Shown here in pieces: positions 41,766 through 51,112 of a stretch of DNA of 64,000 bases. The DNA comes from Defluviicoccus sp. (GTDB lineage Bacteria; Pseudomonadota; Alphaproteobacteria; MPNO01), in NCBI GenBank assembly GCA_022823775.1, contig JAJEHI010000008.1, positions 1 to 64,000 on the forward strand, read 5' to 3'. The position numbers and the translations under genes are program-made. The notes under the pieces were generated by a model. That model saw only the letters and a list, made by a program, of their open reading frames with translations. It was not told the origin of the DNA and made no database searches. Each line of letters opens with the position of its first letter. Positions within the stretch are counted from its first letter, which is position 1.

Positions 41766-43148
41766 TTGAGGACCGACTTCAGCGCCGATCAGCTAGCCGA
41801 CCCCGGGATCGCGGCGGCCGACGGCATTCTGAAGACCTGCGTGCATTACGGCTTCTGCACCGCGGTCTGTCCGACCTACGTGCTCACCCGCGACGAGAAC
41901 GAAGCGCCGCGCGGGCGGATCGACCTCATCAAGGCGATGCTGGAGAAAGGCGGCCGGCCCGACCCCCGGACGGTCGGCCATATCGACAGCTGCCTGTCCT
42001 GCAACAGCTGCATGACGACCTGCGCGGTCGACGTGGACTATTTGCATCTCTCCGACATAGCCCGCGCCCATATCGAAGAGAACTACCGCCGCCCGCTCGG
42101 CGACCGTCTGCTGCGGGGCCTGGTCGCGCGGACGATACCGGACCCCGCTCGTTTCACGCGAATGTCCCGTCTGGCGCGCCTCGCCTGGCCCATCCGGGCG
42201 CTGCTGCCGCGCCGCCTGCGCAACCTGGTCGACCTGGCGCCGGCCTCGCTGCCGCCGGCCCCGGACCTGACCGGCGTCCACCCCGCCGAAGGCCCGCGGC
42301 GGGGGCGCGTCGCCCTGCTGCAGGGCTGTGTCCAGCAGGCGCTGGCGCCGGAGATCAACGTGGCGACGGTCCGCCTGCTCACCCGCCACGGCTTCGAGGT
42401 TACGGTGCCGGAGGGGGCGGGCTGCTGCGGTGCGTTTACCCTCCATATGGGCAAGACGGGGATGGCGACGTCGGCGGCGGCGCGCGTCGTCGACGCCTTG
42501 ACCGCGGAGCTGGAGGCCGGCAGCCTCGATGCCGTCGCGGTCAACGCGTCCGGCTGCGGGACCGTGGTCAAAGACTATGAGCGCGTTCTCGAACGCGATC
42601 CGTCGCGGCGCGGCAAGGCCGCGGCGCTCGCGGCCATCGCCCGCGACGTCACCGAATTGCTGGCGCCGGAAGATTTGCGCCTGCCGGAAACCGCCGTACC
42701 GCTCGTCGTCGCCTATCACGATGCCTGCTCTCTGCAACACGCGCAGAAGATCCGCAAGCGGCCCCGCGCCCTGCTTCGTGCCGTCGGCTTCGAGGTGAAG
42801 GATATTCCCGAAGCCCATTTCTGTTGCGGCTCGGCGGGCGCCTACAACCTGCTTCAGCCCGATATGGCCGAGGCCCTGGGCCGGCGCAAGGCCGCCCATA
42901 TCGAGAGCACCGGGGCGGCGGCGACAGCCGCGGGCAATCTCGGCTGCCTCGCCCAGATCGCCAGGTTCACCGCCCTGCCGCGGCTCCACACCGCGGTGCT
43001 CCTGGACTGGGCCACCGGCGGGCCGCTGCCCGCCGCGCTGCGCGATACGGACCTGCCCGCGCCGGTCCCCCGCGCGAGCCCGCCGGGGTCGCCCGAACCG
43101 CCGGCGCCGCCGCGGCCGTCCGGGTCCGGCGGTCCGGGCATCTGGTAA
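41766..43148 (+). CDS. GlcF-like iron-sulfur oxidoreductase subunit
   Basis: 460 residues from a TTG start at 41766, a GCGGGGGCG stretch upstream. Two 4Fe-4S clusters: CVHYGFCTAVCPTY and CLSCNSCMTTCAVD. Two CCG-type cysteine-rich modules: GCCGAFTLHMG and FCCGSAGAYN, as in glycolate oxidase GlcF and heterodisulfide-reductase-like proteins. It normally passes electrons from a flavoprotein to quinone. The partner here is a VAO/PCMH flavoprotein 27 nt downstream, and no glcD or glcE is present. The C-terminus has a long Pro/Ser-rich tail. Confidence 0.9.
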   Translation: MRTDFSADQLADPGIAAADGILKTCVHYGFCTAVCPTYVLTRDENEAPRGRIDLIKAMLEKGGRPDPRTVGHIDSCLSCNSCMTTCAVDVDYLHLSDIARAHIEENYRRPLGDRLLRGLVARTIPDPARFTRMSRLARLAWPIRALLPRRLRNLVDLAPASLPPAPDLTGVHPAEGPRRGRVALLQGCVQQALAPEINVATVRLLTRHGFEVTVPEGAGCCGAFTLHMGKTGMATSAAARVVDALTAELEAGSLDAVAVNASGCGTVVKDYERVLERDPSRRGKAAALAAIARDVTELLAPEDLRLPETAVPLVVAYHDACSLQHAQKIRKRPRALLRAVGFEVKDIPEAHFCCGSAGAYNLLQPDMAEALGRRKAAHIESTGAAATAAGNLGCLAQIARFTALPRLHTAVLLDWATGGPLPAALRDTDLPAPVPRASPPGSPEPPAPPRPSGSGGPGIW

Positions 43149-43175
43149 TCTGGCGCCGCGAGGGGGAACGAAGCG

Positions 43176-44690
43176 ATGAGCATGGATGGTTTTCTCCGGG
43201 CCGCCCAATCCGAGCTGGGCGCGGAGCACGTCAACACGGCGGACGAAACGCTTGCCCGCTACGGGGAGAACACCATGCCGGGCGGGGACCGGAGGCCGGC
43301 GGCGGTGCTCTATCCCGGCTCGACCGGGGAGGTCGCCGCGGCGGTCCGCCTCGCGAACGAGCACAAGGTGCCGCTCTTCCCCACCTCCACCGGCAACAAC
43401 ATGGGCCTCGGCACCCGCTCCGCGCCGGCCGAGGGCATGGCGGTGCTCGATCTGGGCCGGCGAATGAACCGGATCCTCGAGATCGACGAGCGCCTCGGCT
43501 TCGCCGCGGTCGAGCCCGGGGTGAGCTTCCAGATGCTGGCCGACGAGTTGAAGCGGCGGGGCGGCCAATGGATGAATTCCACTACCTCCGGTCCGCCGCA
43601 GGGTGGCATGATCGGCAACGCGCTCGACAAGGGCGCCGGCTACGGCCCCTATTTCGACCATTTCGGCTTCAGCTGCGGCATGGAGGTCGTGCTCGGGACG
43701 GGCGCCACGATCCGGACGGGCGACGGATCGATCGCGGGCGAGAGCCTGGTCAACTGGCACGTCTCGAAATACTCCTTCGGGCCGATCCTGGACGGGCTGT
43801 TCGCCCAGTCGAACTACGGAATCGTCACCCGCCTGGGCATCTGGCTGCTGCCGCGGCCGCCGGCGATCCGCTCCTTCCACTTCACGTTCCCGGACGACGA
43901 CGATCTGGAAGCTATCGTCGAGCTCTGTCGGCCGCTCAAGATGTCGAACTTCGTGCCGACGCTGTTCCGCGTCTCCAACGACCTGTACCTGATCGGGAGC
44001 GAGGTGCCGAGCCCGGCCTACGCGGCCTCGGGCGGCCGGGAGTCGATCGCCGACGAGGCGCGCAAAGCCCTGCAGGCGGAGCACGGGCTGGGCTCCTGGA
44101 CCGTTTCCGGCGCGTTCTACGGGCCGTCGATGGAGGCGATGGAGCCGCAGATCCAGAGGGCGGTCGATCATTTCGGGAGCGCCGGCAAGGCTACCTACAT
44201 CCCGCACGAGGAGGCGCTGGCGAAGCCGGCGCTGGAATGCGCCATCGCCTCCTTCTCCGGCGAGCCCACCCACACCGAGCTGGGTTTGCTGAAATGGCGG
44301 CCCGGCGGCGGCAACGCCTGGTTCACTCCCGGTACGCCGATGGACGGGCGGATCGCCAACGAATTCCAGAAGCTCGGTCGCGGCATCTACGAGGCCAACG
44401 GGCTCGACTATCAGGTCATGAACGTGGCCGGACCCCGCTTCGCCCGTGGTCTCCACGTGATCTCGTTCAACCGGGAAGACCCGGACGAGTGCGCCCGCGC
44501 GGATACCGCCTATCGGGCGCTGGCCGAAGCGTTCTTCGCACGCGGCGTGGCCGTCGGCCGGGCGCCGATAGACTGGTACGATTTTCACATGGACAAGCTG
44601 ATGCCGTCCTTCAGGGATGCGTGCGGCGCGATCAAGCGCGCGCTCGATCCCAACGGCGTGATCGCGCCCGGCCGATACGGCATCTACTGA
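43176..44690 (+). CDS. VAO/PCMH-family FAD oxidoreductase (p-cresol methylhydroxylase/vanillyl-alcohol oxidase-like)
   Basis: 504 residues; GAGGGGG before the ATG. The FAD-binding domain holds VPLFPTSTGNNMGLG; NALDKGAGYGPYFDHFGF and SFGPILDGLFAQSNYGIVT are the VAO/PCMH signatures, and the C-terminus ends GVIAPGRYGIY as in PchF. Such enzymes oxidise 4-alkylphenols or benzylic alcohols. The standard electron acceptor, a c-type cytochrome (PchC), is not encoded here; the preceding GlcF-like protein probably replaces it. Confidence 0.88.
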   Translation: MSMDGFLRAAQSELGAEHVNTADETLARYGENTMPGGDRRPAAVLYPGSTGEVAAAVRLANEHKVPLFPTSTGNNMGLGTRSAPAEGMAVLDLGRRMNRILEIDERLGFAAVEPGVSFQMLADELKRRGGQWMNSTTSGPPQGGMIGNALDKGAGYGPYFDHFGFSCGMEVVLGTGATIRTGDGSIAGESLVNWHVSKYSFGPILDGLFAQSNYGIVTRLGIWLLPRPPAIRSFHFTFPDDDDLEAIVELCRPLKMSNFVPTLFRVSNDLYLIGSEVPSPAYAASGGRESIADEARKALQAEHGLGSWTVSGAFYGPSMEAMEPQIQRAVDHFGSAGKATYIPHEEALAKPALECAIASFSGEPTHTELGLLKWRPGGGNAWFTPGTPMDGRIANEFQKLGRGIYEANGLDYQVMNVAGPRFARGLHVISFNREDPDECARADTAYRALAEAFFARGVAVGRAPIDWYDFHMDKLMPSFRDACGAIKRALDPNGVIAPGRYGIY

Positions 44691-44874
44691 CCCGGGTTTT
44701 TCCGGCGGAAGAGGGGGCGATCTGGACACGCCCTCGCGATATCGGCAGGTTGGGGCGAGCCCCGGCACGCAATCCCGTCTGCCGCGTACGCCCCGCGCGG
44801 GTTTCATCCCCGCGCTATCCGAACCGGTCGCCGAAGCGCCGGTGCGCGATCCCGTCAACGTTCGGAAAACAGAG

Positions 44875-46239
44875 ATGGCAAGCTACGATCCCAGGACGCA
44901 CCGGCTGATGACATTCCACGACCGCGCGGTCGCATTCCGCGACGGTTCCGACACGCCGCGCGCGCTTCTCGAGCGCTGCATCGAGGCCATCGAGGCGCGC
45001 GAGGAGGAGATCGTGGCGTGGGCCTTTCTCGATCTCGAAGGCGCGCGCAAGGCCGCGGACGCCGCGACCGCCCGCTACCGGGCCGGCGCCCCGCTGTCCC
45101 CCGTCGACGGTCTCCCGGTCGGGATCAAGGACCTGATTGATACCGTCGATATGCCGACCGAGTACGGCTCGACGCTGTTCGCCGGGCACCGCCCGAAGCA
45201 GGACGCCGCCGCGGTGCTCGCCCTCAGGGAGGGCGGGGCGGCGATCCTCGGCAAGACGGTGACCGTCACCTTCGGCGGCGGCGACCCGGCCAGGACGCGG
45301 AACCCCCACGACACGAGGCGCACGCCCGGGGGCTCGTCGAGCGGTTCCGCCGCCGCGGTCGGCGCGCCCACGATCCCGGTCGCCATCGGCACCCATGCGC
45401 GGGGCTCGACTGTCCGCCCGGCGAGCTTCTGCGGCGCCTACGCGCTCAAGCCCACCTTCGGGGCGATCAACCGGCAGGGCGTCTTTTCCGCCGCCGACAG
45501 CATGGATCATCTCGGAACCTTCGCCGGTTCGCTCCGCGACGTGTGGATTATCGCCCGCCACATGGCGCGGCTCGCCGGCGGCGACCCCGGCCATCCCGGG
45601 CTCTACGGAGGCGCCGCGCCGCCCGCGCCCCGCAAGCCCGCGCGTCTGGTCCGCCTCGACATGGCGGGCTGGGCCCGGACCGACGAGGCGACGCGGGCCG
45701 CGTTCGAGGAGGTCGTCGGCGATCTTGCCTCGGCCGGCGTCGAGATCTACGGGCGCGGGGACGATCCGACGATCGACGCCTACGAGGCGCTTCTCGCCCG
45801 AATGCCGGAGCTCTGGCGCGACCTCTACCGCTTCGAGATGCGCTGGCCGATGCTGCAATATCTCGCGCTCTATCCCGACGACGTGCCGCCCCGGCTGAAG
45901 CGCGGGCTGGAAGAGGGCGCCGGGCTCACCCAGGAGACCTACCGCGCCGCGCTCGTCCAGCGCGCGCACGCGAAGAACCTCCACGCCGCGCTCGCCAGCC
46001 GTGTCGACGGGTTCGTCACGCTGGCCTCGCCCGGCCCCGGCCCGGTGGGCATGGACCAGGGAAGCGCCATTTTCAACGAGCCGTCCTCCGTGCTCGGCGC
46101 GCCGGCGCTGTCGCTGCCGCTGATGGCCGTCGAGGACGTTCCGGTCGGGGTTCAGCTGATGGGCCGGATCGGCGGCGACGAGGCGCTCACCGCCCGCGGC
46201 CTGTGGATCGCCGAGCACGTCCTCGGCAGGCCGGCGTAG
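44875..46239 (+). CDS. Amidase (amidase signature family), second copy
   Basis: 454 residues from the ATG at 44875. Triad: Lys in VGIKDLIDT, cis-Ser in TPGGSSSGSAAAV, and the nucleophile in GTHARGSTVRPASFCG, where the usual TxGGS is changed to ARGS but the Ser is kept. This may alter the oxyanion hole. 185 nt after the VAO-type gene, so possibly an independent transcript. Substrate unknown. Confidence 0.85.
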   Translation: MASYDPRTHRLMTFHDRAVAFRDGSDTPRALLERCIEAIEAREEEIVAWAFLDLEGARKAADAATARYRAGAPLSPVDGLPVGIKDLIDTVDMPTEYGSTLFAGHRPKQDAAAVLALREGGAAILGKTVTVTFGGGDPARTRNPHDTRRTPGGSSSGSAAAVGAPTIPVAIGTHARGSTVRPASFCGAYALKPTFGAINRQGVFSAADSMDHLGTFAGSLRDVWIIARHMARLAGGDPGHPGLYGGAAPPAPRKPARLVRLDMAGWARTDEATRAAFEEVVGDLASAGVEIYGRGDDPTIDAYEALLARMPELWRDLYRFEMRWPMLQYLALYPDDVPPRLKRGLEEGAGLTQETYRAALVQRAHAKNLHAALASRVDGFVTLASPGPGPVGMDQGSAIFNEPSSVLGAPALSLPLMAVEDVPVGVQLMGRIGGDEALTARGLWIAEHVLGRPA

Positions 46240-46245
46240 GCCCGG

Positions 46246-46346
46246 CCCTCCACCTTCTCCCCTCCCGCGTGCGGGAGGAGAGAAGGTGGAGAGGAGTAGC
46301 CGAGCGAATCCCCTCTCCCCCGCGGGGAGAGGGTTAGGGTGAGGGG
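46246..46346. repeat. Dispersed double-hairpin repeat (second family), copy 2
   Basis: The first hairpin has 21-nt arms (46248-46268 and 46271-46291) that match in 20 of 21 positions; the second is a perfect 10-bp stem (46311-46320/46324-46333, loop CGC), then GGGTGAGGGG. Same design as the element at 8475-8570. It sits between the convergent amidase and VOC genes and could terminate both. Confidence 0.75.
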
Positions 46347-46350
46347 GCGC

Positions 46351-46884
46351 TCAGGTAATGGTCGGCGCGATCTCCGCGCGCCATTCCTCGACCGGGCGGA
46401 ACGAGTCCTCACCCCCGAACCGCGCCTCCGTGGTCGCATGGATTTCCTCGTCCGAAAGCGAGAAATCCAGCACTTCGCGCTGGGGCTGCTGGACGTACCA
46501 CGGCGTGTCCATGAACACCTCCAGCCGGTTGCCCTCCGGATCGCGGAAATAGATCGACCAGGCGTTGCCGTGGTCGGTGGGGTCGAACCCCTCCACGCCC
46601 TCCGCCAGGAGCGCGTCGTGATAGACGCGGAGGTCCGCGAGGGACGACACCTTGAACGAGATCTGGTTGATCGTGTTGTAGGATTCCGCCGGCCGTCCGG
46701 TGATAAAGACGATCTGGTGGTGGTGGCCCGCATTGCGGCTCAGGAACGCCATCCGGTTCTCGCCGAGCGGCCCGCCGTCGGTGATCTTGAAGCCGAGCAC
46801 CCGACCGTAGAAATCGGTCATCCTGTCGATGTCGGTGACGTAGACGCCGATATGGCCCATTTCGAATCTGGGGGCATCCGTCAT
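46351..46884 (-). CDS. VOC family dioxygenase-like protein
   Basis: 177 residues from the ATG with GGGAGGAAA upstream. One VOC module: His in MGHIGVYV and Glu in NRLEVFMD, with RMAFLSRNAGHHHQIVF between; the second metal His position reads QISF, so the metal triad may be incomplete or use the HHH stretch. A C-terminal tail of about 45 residues follows. It resembles glyoxalase or catechol 2,3-dioxygenase-like proteins. It lies 240 nt downstream of the CmcJ-like gene. Confidence 0.82.
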   Translation of the reverse strand: MTDAPRFEMGHIGVYVTDIDRMTDFYGRVLGFKITDGGPLGENRMAFLSRNAGHHHQIVFITGRPAESYNTINQISFKVSSLADLRVYHDALLAEGVEGFDPTDHGNAWSIYFRDPEGNRLEVFMDTPWYVQQPQREVLDFSLSDEEIHATTEARFGGEDSFRPVEEWRAEIAPTIT

Positions 46885-47092
46885 CTCGGTTTCCTCCCTC
46901 TCGCGCCGACCGTCCACGCATCTTAATTAACGGACCGCGGCGCAAAAGACAAAGGCGCCGACCGGGATCCGCGCGCCGTTTCGCCGCTCTGCCGGCGGTC
47001 GCGACCGCCCCGACCGTCGGCACGGAGGTCGTTCCGAAGTTAAACCGGACAGTAATGGAACGAGTCCGGCCATGACGCGCCGGGGGTGCCTT

Positions 47093-47108
47093 GTTCGCGG
47101 TCGCGAAC
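47093..47108. other. Perfect-arm palindrome GTTCGCG-GT-CGCGAAC
   Basis: Seven-base arms in a two-base centre, in the 239-nt gap (46885-47123) between two minus-strand genes. It could be an operator for the VOC gene downstream or a short terminator stem for the CmcJ-like gene upstream. No partner regulator is in the window. The rest of the gap shows no ORF. Confidence 0.35.
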
Positions 47109-47123
47109 TTCCCGGACAGGACA

Positions 47124-47945
47124 CTAGAAGAACGCGATCGTCCGCATCTCGATGCTCTCGCGCTCCGGCGCGCCCTCCCGCGTGTTCGGGTCCTCGAAGG
47201 CGGTGTGGGCGGTGAACCTTGCCCTTCCGTCCTTCTCGGAGTCGTAGACCTTGAATACCAGCGCCTCGTCGCGGGTCATGCGCGGGAAGTAGTACCACTT
47301 GTGATCGGGCCCCCAGGAAACCTGGTAGGTCTCGCCCACCCGGTCGGGGTAGCGCCGCTCCGAGGCGACGAGGTTCCCGGGCGCGAGGCTCCGCGCGTCG
47401 GCGATGGCGAGCGGATGGGACTCGATCGGACGTGCGATCGCGCGCCAGACCTGGACGATGGCGAAGCGGCGCTCGAGCAACTCCTCCGCCTCGTCCGGCA
47501 GCAGGTCGCGGACGCGCTGCGGGCCCGACCATTCGGTGTAGTCGTTGTGGACCTGGGTGACCGGCTCGCGGACCTTGCGCTCCTCGCGCGTCTCCTCGCT
47601 GCCCGAGCGCAGCGTGTGGTCGAAGATCAGCACCCGCTTCGCGCCGGTCTGCTCCGCGATCAGCCTCTCCACCTCCGGGTAGTAGGTCGAGGCGAGATGC
47701 TCGGGGTTGAAGAAATCCTCCGTCGCGGTCTCGTGGTCGACGAAGACGAAGCCGGTCTCGTCGAGCGAGAACGTGTCGCGCAGCGGGCGCCCGTTGCGGA
47801 TGGTCGTTTCGTGCGTCTCGTACGTGCCGGTGCGGACACGGGCCATGTTGCTCGCCTCCATGGTCCGGTTGACCGGCTTCACCCCGGTATCGACGACGTA
47901 GTTCAGCGCGGCGGTCACGCTGTCGATCGCGGCGGTGTCCGGCAT
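47124..47945 (-). CDS. CmcJ/NvfI family putative oxygenase, copy 1
   Basis: 273 residues. The family (linked to cephamycin CmcJ and fungal NvfI non-haem Fe/2-oxoglutarate enzymes) shows VHNDYTEWSGPQR (HxD iron motif) and a C-terminal RVGETYQVSWGPDHKWYYF-like block, with a later His (FTAHTAFEDP) that could be the third iron ligand. It lies 80 nt downstream of an amidase gene on the same strand. It probably acts on a small hydroxylated or methoxylated substrate, which is inferred. Confidence 0.8.
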   Translation of the reverse strand: MPDTAAIDSVTAALNYVVDTGVKPVNRTMEASNMARVRTGTYETHETTIRNGRPLRDTFSLDETGFVFVDHETATEDFFNPEHLASTYYPEVERLIAEQTGAKRVLIFDHTLRSGSEETREERKVREPVTQVHNDYTEWSGPQRVRDLLPDEAEELLERRFAIVQVWRAIARPIESHPLAIADARSLAPGNLVASERRYPDRVGETYQVSWGPDHKWYYFPRMTRDEALVFKVYDSEKDGRARFTAHTAFEDPNTREGAPERESIEMRTIAFF

Positions 47946-48025
47946 GGCGATGCTCCCGGTTCTTGGCGTTCGAATTCCATCGCAGCCAGATAGGACGCCG
48001 CGCCCGCCCCGGCAACCCGCTCCGG

Positions 48026-49432
48026 CTAAGACAGCGGCGGGCGGCGGTCGGTCGTCGGGTGGGCGGCCTCGTAGGCCCTGGCGGCGCGCAGCACGGTGGC
48101 CTCGTCGTGATACTGGCCGACGATCTGCAGGCCCACCGGGAGCCCCGCCCCGGTGAAGCCGCAGGGAACCGAGATGGCCGGCTGGCCGGTCAGGTTGAAC
48201 GGGTAGGTGAAGGGCGACCATTCCATCCAGTTTTCCGGGTCGTAGCCTTCCGGCGACAGTTTGCCCACCTCGAAGGGCGGCACCGCCATCGTCGGCGTCA
48301 CCAGCACGTCGCAGGTTTCCATGAACTGCTTCGCGGTCCGCGAAAACCCGACGCGCCAGTCGATGGCCTCCATGTACTCGGCGCGGCCGATCCCGCGCGA
48401 CGCTTCGAGGATCGGAAGGATGCCCGGGTCTATCAGGCCGCGCTGTTCCGGCGTCAGGTTCCTGAGCGCGTGCGAGATGCCGGAGAAGAAATGGATCCGG
48501 AAACACTCGCTCGGGTTCTCGAAAGGGGTCTCGATTTCCTCGACCTCGGCGCCGAGCCCGGCGAACGCCTCCGCCGCGCGCGCGGCAAGCGCCGCGACTT
48601 CCGGATCGACCCGGGCATAGCCCAGCGTGGGACTGAAGGCGACGCGGAGCCCTTCCACCCCGTCCTCGATGCCGTCGCGGAAGTCGCGCCCGTCATACGG
48701 CAGGTTCGCGGGGTCGCGCGCGTCCGGCCGCGCCATGACGTTCAGCATCAGCGCGGCATCGGCGACGGTGCGGGTCATCGGGCCGATATGGCTGAGCGTG
48801 CCCGCCGCGCTCAGCGGATAGTTGGCCACGCGCCCGTAGGAAGCCTTGATCGCCACCAGACCGGAAAAGCTGCCCGGGATGCGGACCGAGCCGCCCGCGT
48901 CCGTGCCGATGGCGGCGTTGCCGATCCCGGCCGCGAGCGCCGCCGCCGATCCGCCGCTCGACCCGCCCGGGGTCACGGACAGGTCCCACGGGCTTCGCGT
49001 GATCCCGCTTAGCGGGCAGTCGGTGACCCCCTTCCAGCCGAATTCCGGCATGGTAGTCTTGCCGATGACGATGGCGCCGGCCTCGCGGGCGCGCGCGACG
49101 GCCGGCGAATCCTCGGAATCCGGGGTGTCGGGGTCGGAGAGCCTCGATCCCCTGAGGGTCGCCCAGCCGGTGGCGAGCAGCGCGTCCTTCACCGTGATCG
49201 GCACGCCGTCGAGCGGCCCCGCCGGCGCGCCTTGCGACCAGCGCCGCTCCGCCTCCCGCGCGGCCGCCAGCGCCTCGTCCTCGTCGAGCAGGTGGCAAAA
49301 GGCGTTGAGGTCGGACTCATGGCGGTCGATGCGCGCATAGGCGGTCCGCACCGCGTCGACGGGCGAGGCCTCTTCGGTTTCGAACGCCGCGACCAGATCG
49401 GTCAGCGCCATGAAGGCGGTCGGTTCGTTCAT
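48026..49432 (-). CDS. Amidase (amidase signature family), third copy
   Basis: 468 residues from ATG at 49432 with GGAG upstream; a longer frame beyond it runs into the divergent TRAP receptor region. Canonical triad: Lys in ITVKDALLAT, cis-Ser in TPGGSSGGSAAALAAG, nucleophile in GTDAGGSVRIPGSFSG. This copy is closest to the family consensus. It is upstream of the CmcJ/NvfI gene (80-nt gap), suggesting amide hydrolysis and oxidation in one route. Confidence 0.92.
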   Translation of the reverse strand: MNEPTAFMALTDLVAAFETEEASPVDAVRTAYARIDRHESDLNAFCHLLDEDEALAAAREAERRWSQGAPAGPLDGVPITVKDALLATGWATLRGSRLSDPDTPDSEDSPAVARAREAGAIVIGKTTMPEFGWKGVTDCPLSGITRSPWDLSVTPGGSSGGSAAALAAGIGNAAIGTDAGGSVRIPGSFSGLVAIKASYGRVANYPLSAAGTLSHIGPMTRTVADAALMLNVMARPDARDPANLPYDGRDFRDGIEDGVEGLRVAFSPTLGYARVDPEVAALAARAAEAFAGLGAEVEEIETPFENPSECFRIHFFSGISHALRNLTPEQRGLIDPGILPILEASRGIGRAEYMEAIDWRVGFSRTAKQFMETCDVLVTPTMAVPPFEVGKLSPEGYDPENWMEWSPFTYPFNLTGQPAISVPCGFTGAGLPVGLQIVGQYHDEATVLRAARAYEAAHPTTDRRPPLS

Positions 49433-49565
49433 CGGAACTCCAGGTCGGGGTTTGGTTGACTTGCCCGCGGGCGCACAGGAAGATCGCCCCGGTACAACCA
49501 GAATTATTGTTGGAATCCCGCAACCCGCAAGGGATGCGGCAACCGTTCCGGCCAAGGAGGCGACC

Positions 49566-50564
49566 ATGAAGCTGGCGAGACTCGTATTCGGGAGCGTGAT
49601 CCTTTCCTTCGCGCTTTCGGCCCTGCCGGCGGCGGCGGACAGCGTATCGTGGAAATCGATCACCGCCTTCCCGCGCAAGCACCCGTTCAACGCGCCGTTG
49701 CACGATTTCGCCAAGCGGGCGGCGCAATACTCCAACAACGAGATCAAGATCAACTATGTCGGCGGTCCCGACGTCACCCCGGTCGACCAGCAGATGAAGG
49801 CCGTCGCGCGCGGCGTGATCGACGTCTATTACGGGCCGATGTCCTATTTTCTCGGCGAGATTCCCGAGATCCAGGCGTTCAACGGCTCCAACCTGCACGC
49901 GATGGAAGTCCGCTCCACCGGCGGTCTCGCGCTGATGAACGAGCAGGTCCGCAGACGCCTCAATTCCGAGCTGCTGGGCTATTACGGGTCGGGCTACACG
50001 TTCTACGTCTATCTCACCGAGAAGCCCAAATTCGACGCCGACGGCGCGCCCGACTTCAACGGGATGAAGATCCGCGGCGTCGCGATCTACCGCGAGTTCC
50101 TCAAGCGGTTCGGCGGCAGCGCGGTGCCGATCCACGTGGCGGAGATGTATTCCGGCCTCGAGCGCGGCATCGTCAAGGGCGCGGCATGGATCGGGCCCGG
50201 CGTCACCAATTTCGGCTGGGACAAGTTCCTCAAGTACCGCATCACCCCGGCCTACTGGCAGGGCGACATCATCATCGCCAGCAACAAGCCGAAATGGGAC
50301 AAGCTGTCGACCGCGCACAAGCGGGCGATCACCCGGGCGGCGATCGAGTCCGAGATCTGGGCGCACGCCCTGTTCGCCAAGATGAGCGCCGACGAGAAGG
50401 TCAAGCTCAAGAAGCGCGGCATGGTCGACATCGACCTGAAGGGCAAGGCGGCCGAGATCTATCTCGACGCGGCCTACGATATCGGCGTGTGGCAGGCGCT
50501 CGCCAAGAACAAGATCCCGGCGGAGCTGATCGAGGACTTCCAGGCCAAGCTGTTCCGCAAGTAG
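49566..50564 (+). CDS. TRAP transporter periplasmic solute-binding protein (DctP-type), system 3
   Basis: 332 residues, AAGGAGG before the ATG. Signal peptide of about 24 residues ending PAAA. The mature part shows KINYVGGPDVTPVDQQMKAV and FNGMKIRGVAIYREFLKRFGGSA, where the Arg positions the substrate carboxylate. First gene of a P-Q-M operon; permease genes follow after 34 nt. Ligand unknown. Divergent from the amidase gene with a 133-nt spacer. Confidence 0.93.
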   Translation: MKLARLVFGSVILSFALSALPAAADSVSWKSITAFPRKHPFNAPLHDFAKRAAQYSNNEIKINYVGGPDVTPVDQQMKAVARGVIDVYYGPMSYFLGEIPEIQAFNGSNLHAMEVRSTGGLALMNEQVRRRLNSELLGYYGSGYTFYVYLTEKPKFDADGAPDFNGMKIRGVAIYREFLKRFGGSAVPIHVAEMYSGLERGIVKGAAWIGPGVTNFGWDKFLKYRITPAYWQGDIIIASNKPKWDKLSTAHKRAITRAAIESEIWAHALFAKMSADEKVKLKKRGMVDIDLKGKAAEIYLDAAYDIGVWQALAKNKIPAELIEDFQAKLFRK

Positions 50565-50598
50565 CGGCGCCGGAGGGTTCCACCCGGCACGCCGCGCG

Positions 50599-51111
50599 AT
50601 GCGGGGCCTTGCGCGGGCTTACGATGCCGTGATCGCGGGGCTGGCCGTTCTCGGCGGCCTCGTGCTCACCGCGATCTTCCTCGCCATCGTCTACGACGTG
50701 ACGGTCCGGACGGCGGGCATCCCGTCGCCGCTCTGGACCGTCACGCTCGCCGAGTACGGGCTCCTGCACTCGACCCTCTACGCGACGCCCTGGGTGCTGA
50801 GACGCAAGAGCCACGTCTTCATCACCATCTTCATCGGGCGCCTGAAAGGCACGCCGAAGCTCTGGGTCGAGCGGCTGGTCTATGTCGCGGGGATCGCGAT
50901 CTGCCTCCTGCTCGCCTGGTACTCGCTCACCGTGGTGATCGCGGAATATATCCGCGGCTTCGAGGACATCCGGTCCTTCGCGATGCCGGGCTGGATCGTC
51001 ACCGCGCCGGTGCCGCTCGCCTTCTTTCTGCTGGCGACCGAGTTCGCCCGCTTCCTGTTCGGGCCGGACTCGATGCTGACGGGCGACCAGGCCGGCGCCG
51101 AGGGCCTCTGA
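50599..51111 (+). CDS. TRAP transporter small permease (DctQ-type), system 3
   Basis: 170 residues, four predicted helices (AGLAVLGGLVLTAIFLAIVYD, and others). Typical DctQ features: VRTAGIPSPLWTVTLAEYGL and TPWVLRRKSHVFITIF. No clear Shine-Dalgarno site, as in system 2. The next gene begins 1 nt after its stop. Confidence 0.9.
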   Translation: MRGLARAYDAVIAGLAVLGGLVLTAIFLAIVYDVTVRTAGIPSPLWTVTLAEYGLLHSTLYATPWVLRRKSHVFITIFIGRLKGTPKLWVERLVYVAGIAICLLLAWYSLTVVIAEYIRGFEDIRSFAMPGWIVTAPVPLAFFLLATEFARFLFGPDSMLTGDQAGAEGL

Positions 51112-51112
51112 G

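Noticed and set aside
41766-44690. Glycolate oxidase glcF-glcD operon
   Set aside because: The flavoprotein carries VAO/PCMH signatures and the PchF-like C-terminus, and glcE is absent.
41793-44858. A 1021-codon minus-strand open frame
   Set aside because: Antisense to the GlcF and VAO-type genes, whose motifs are clear; the product shows no domain.
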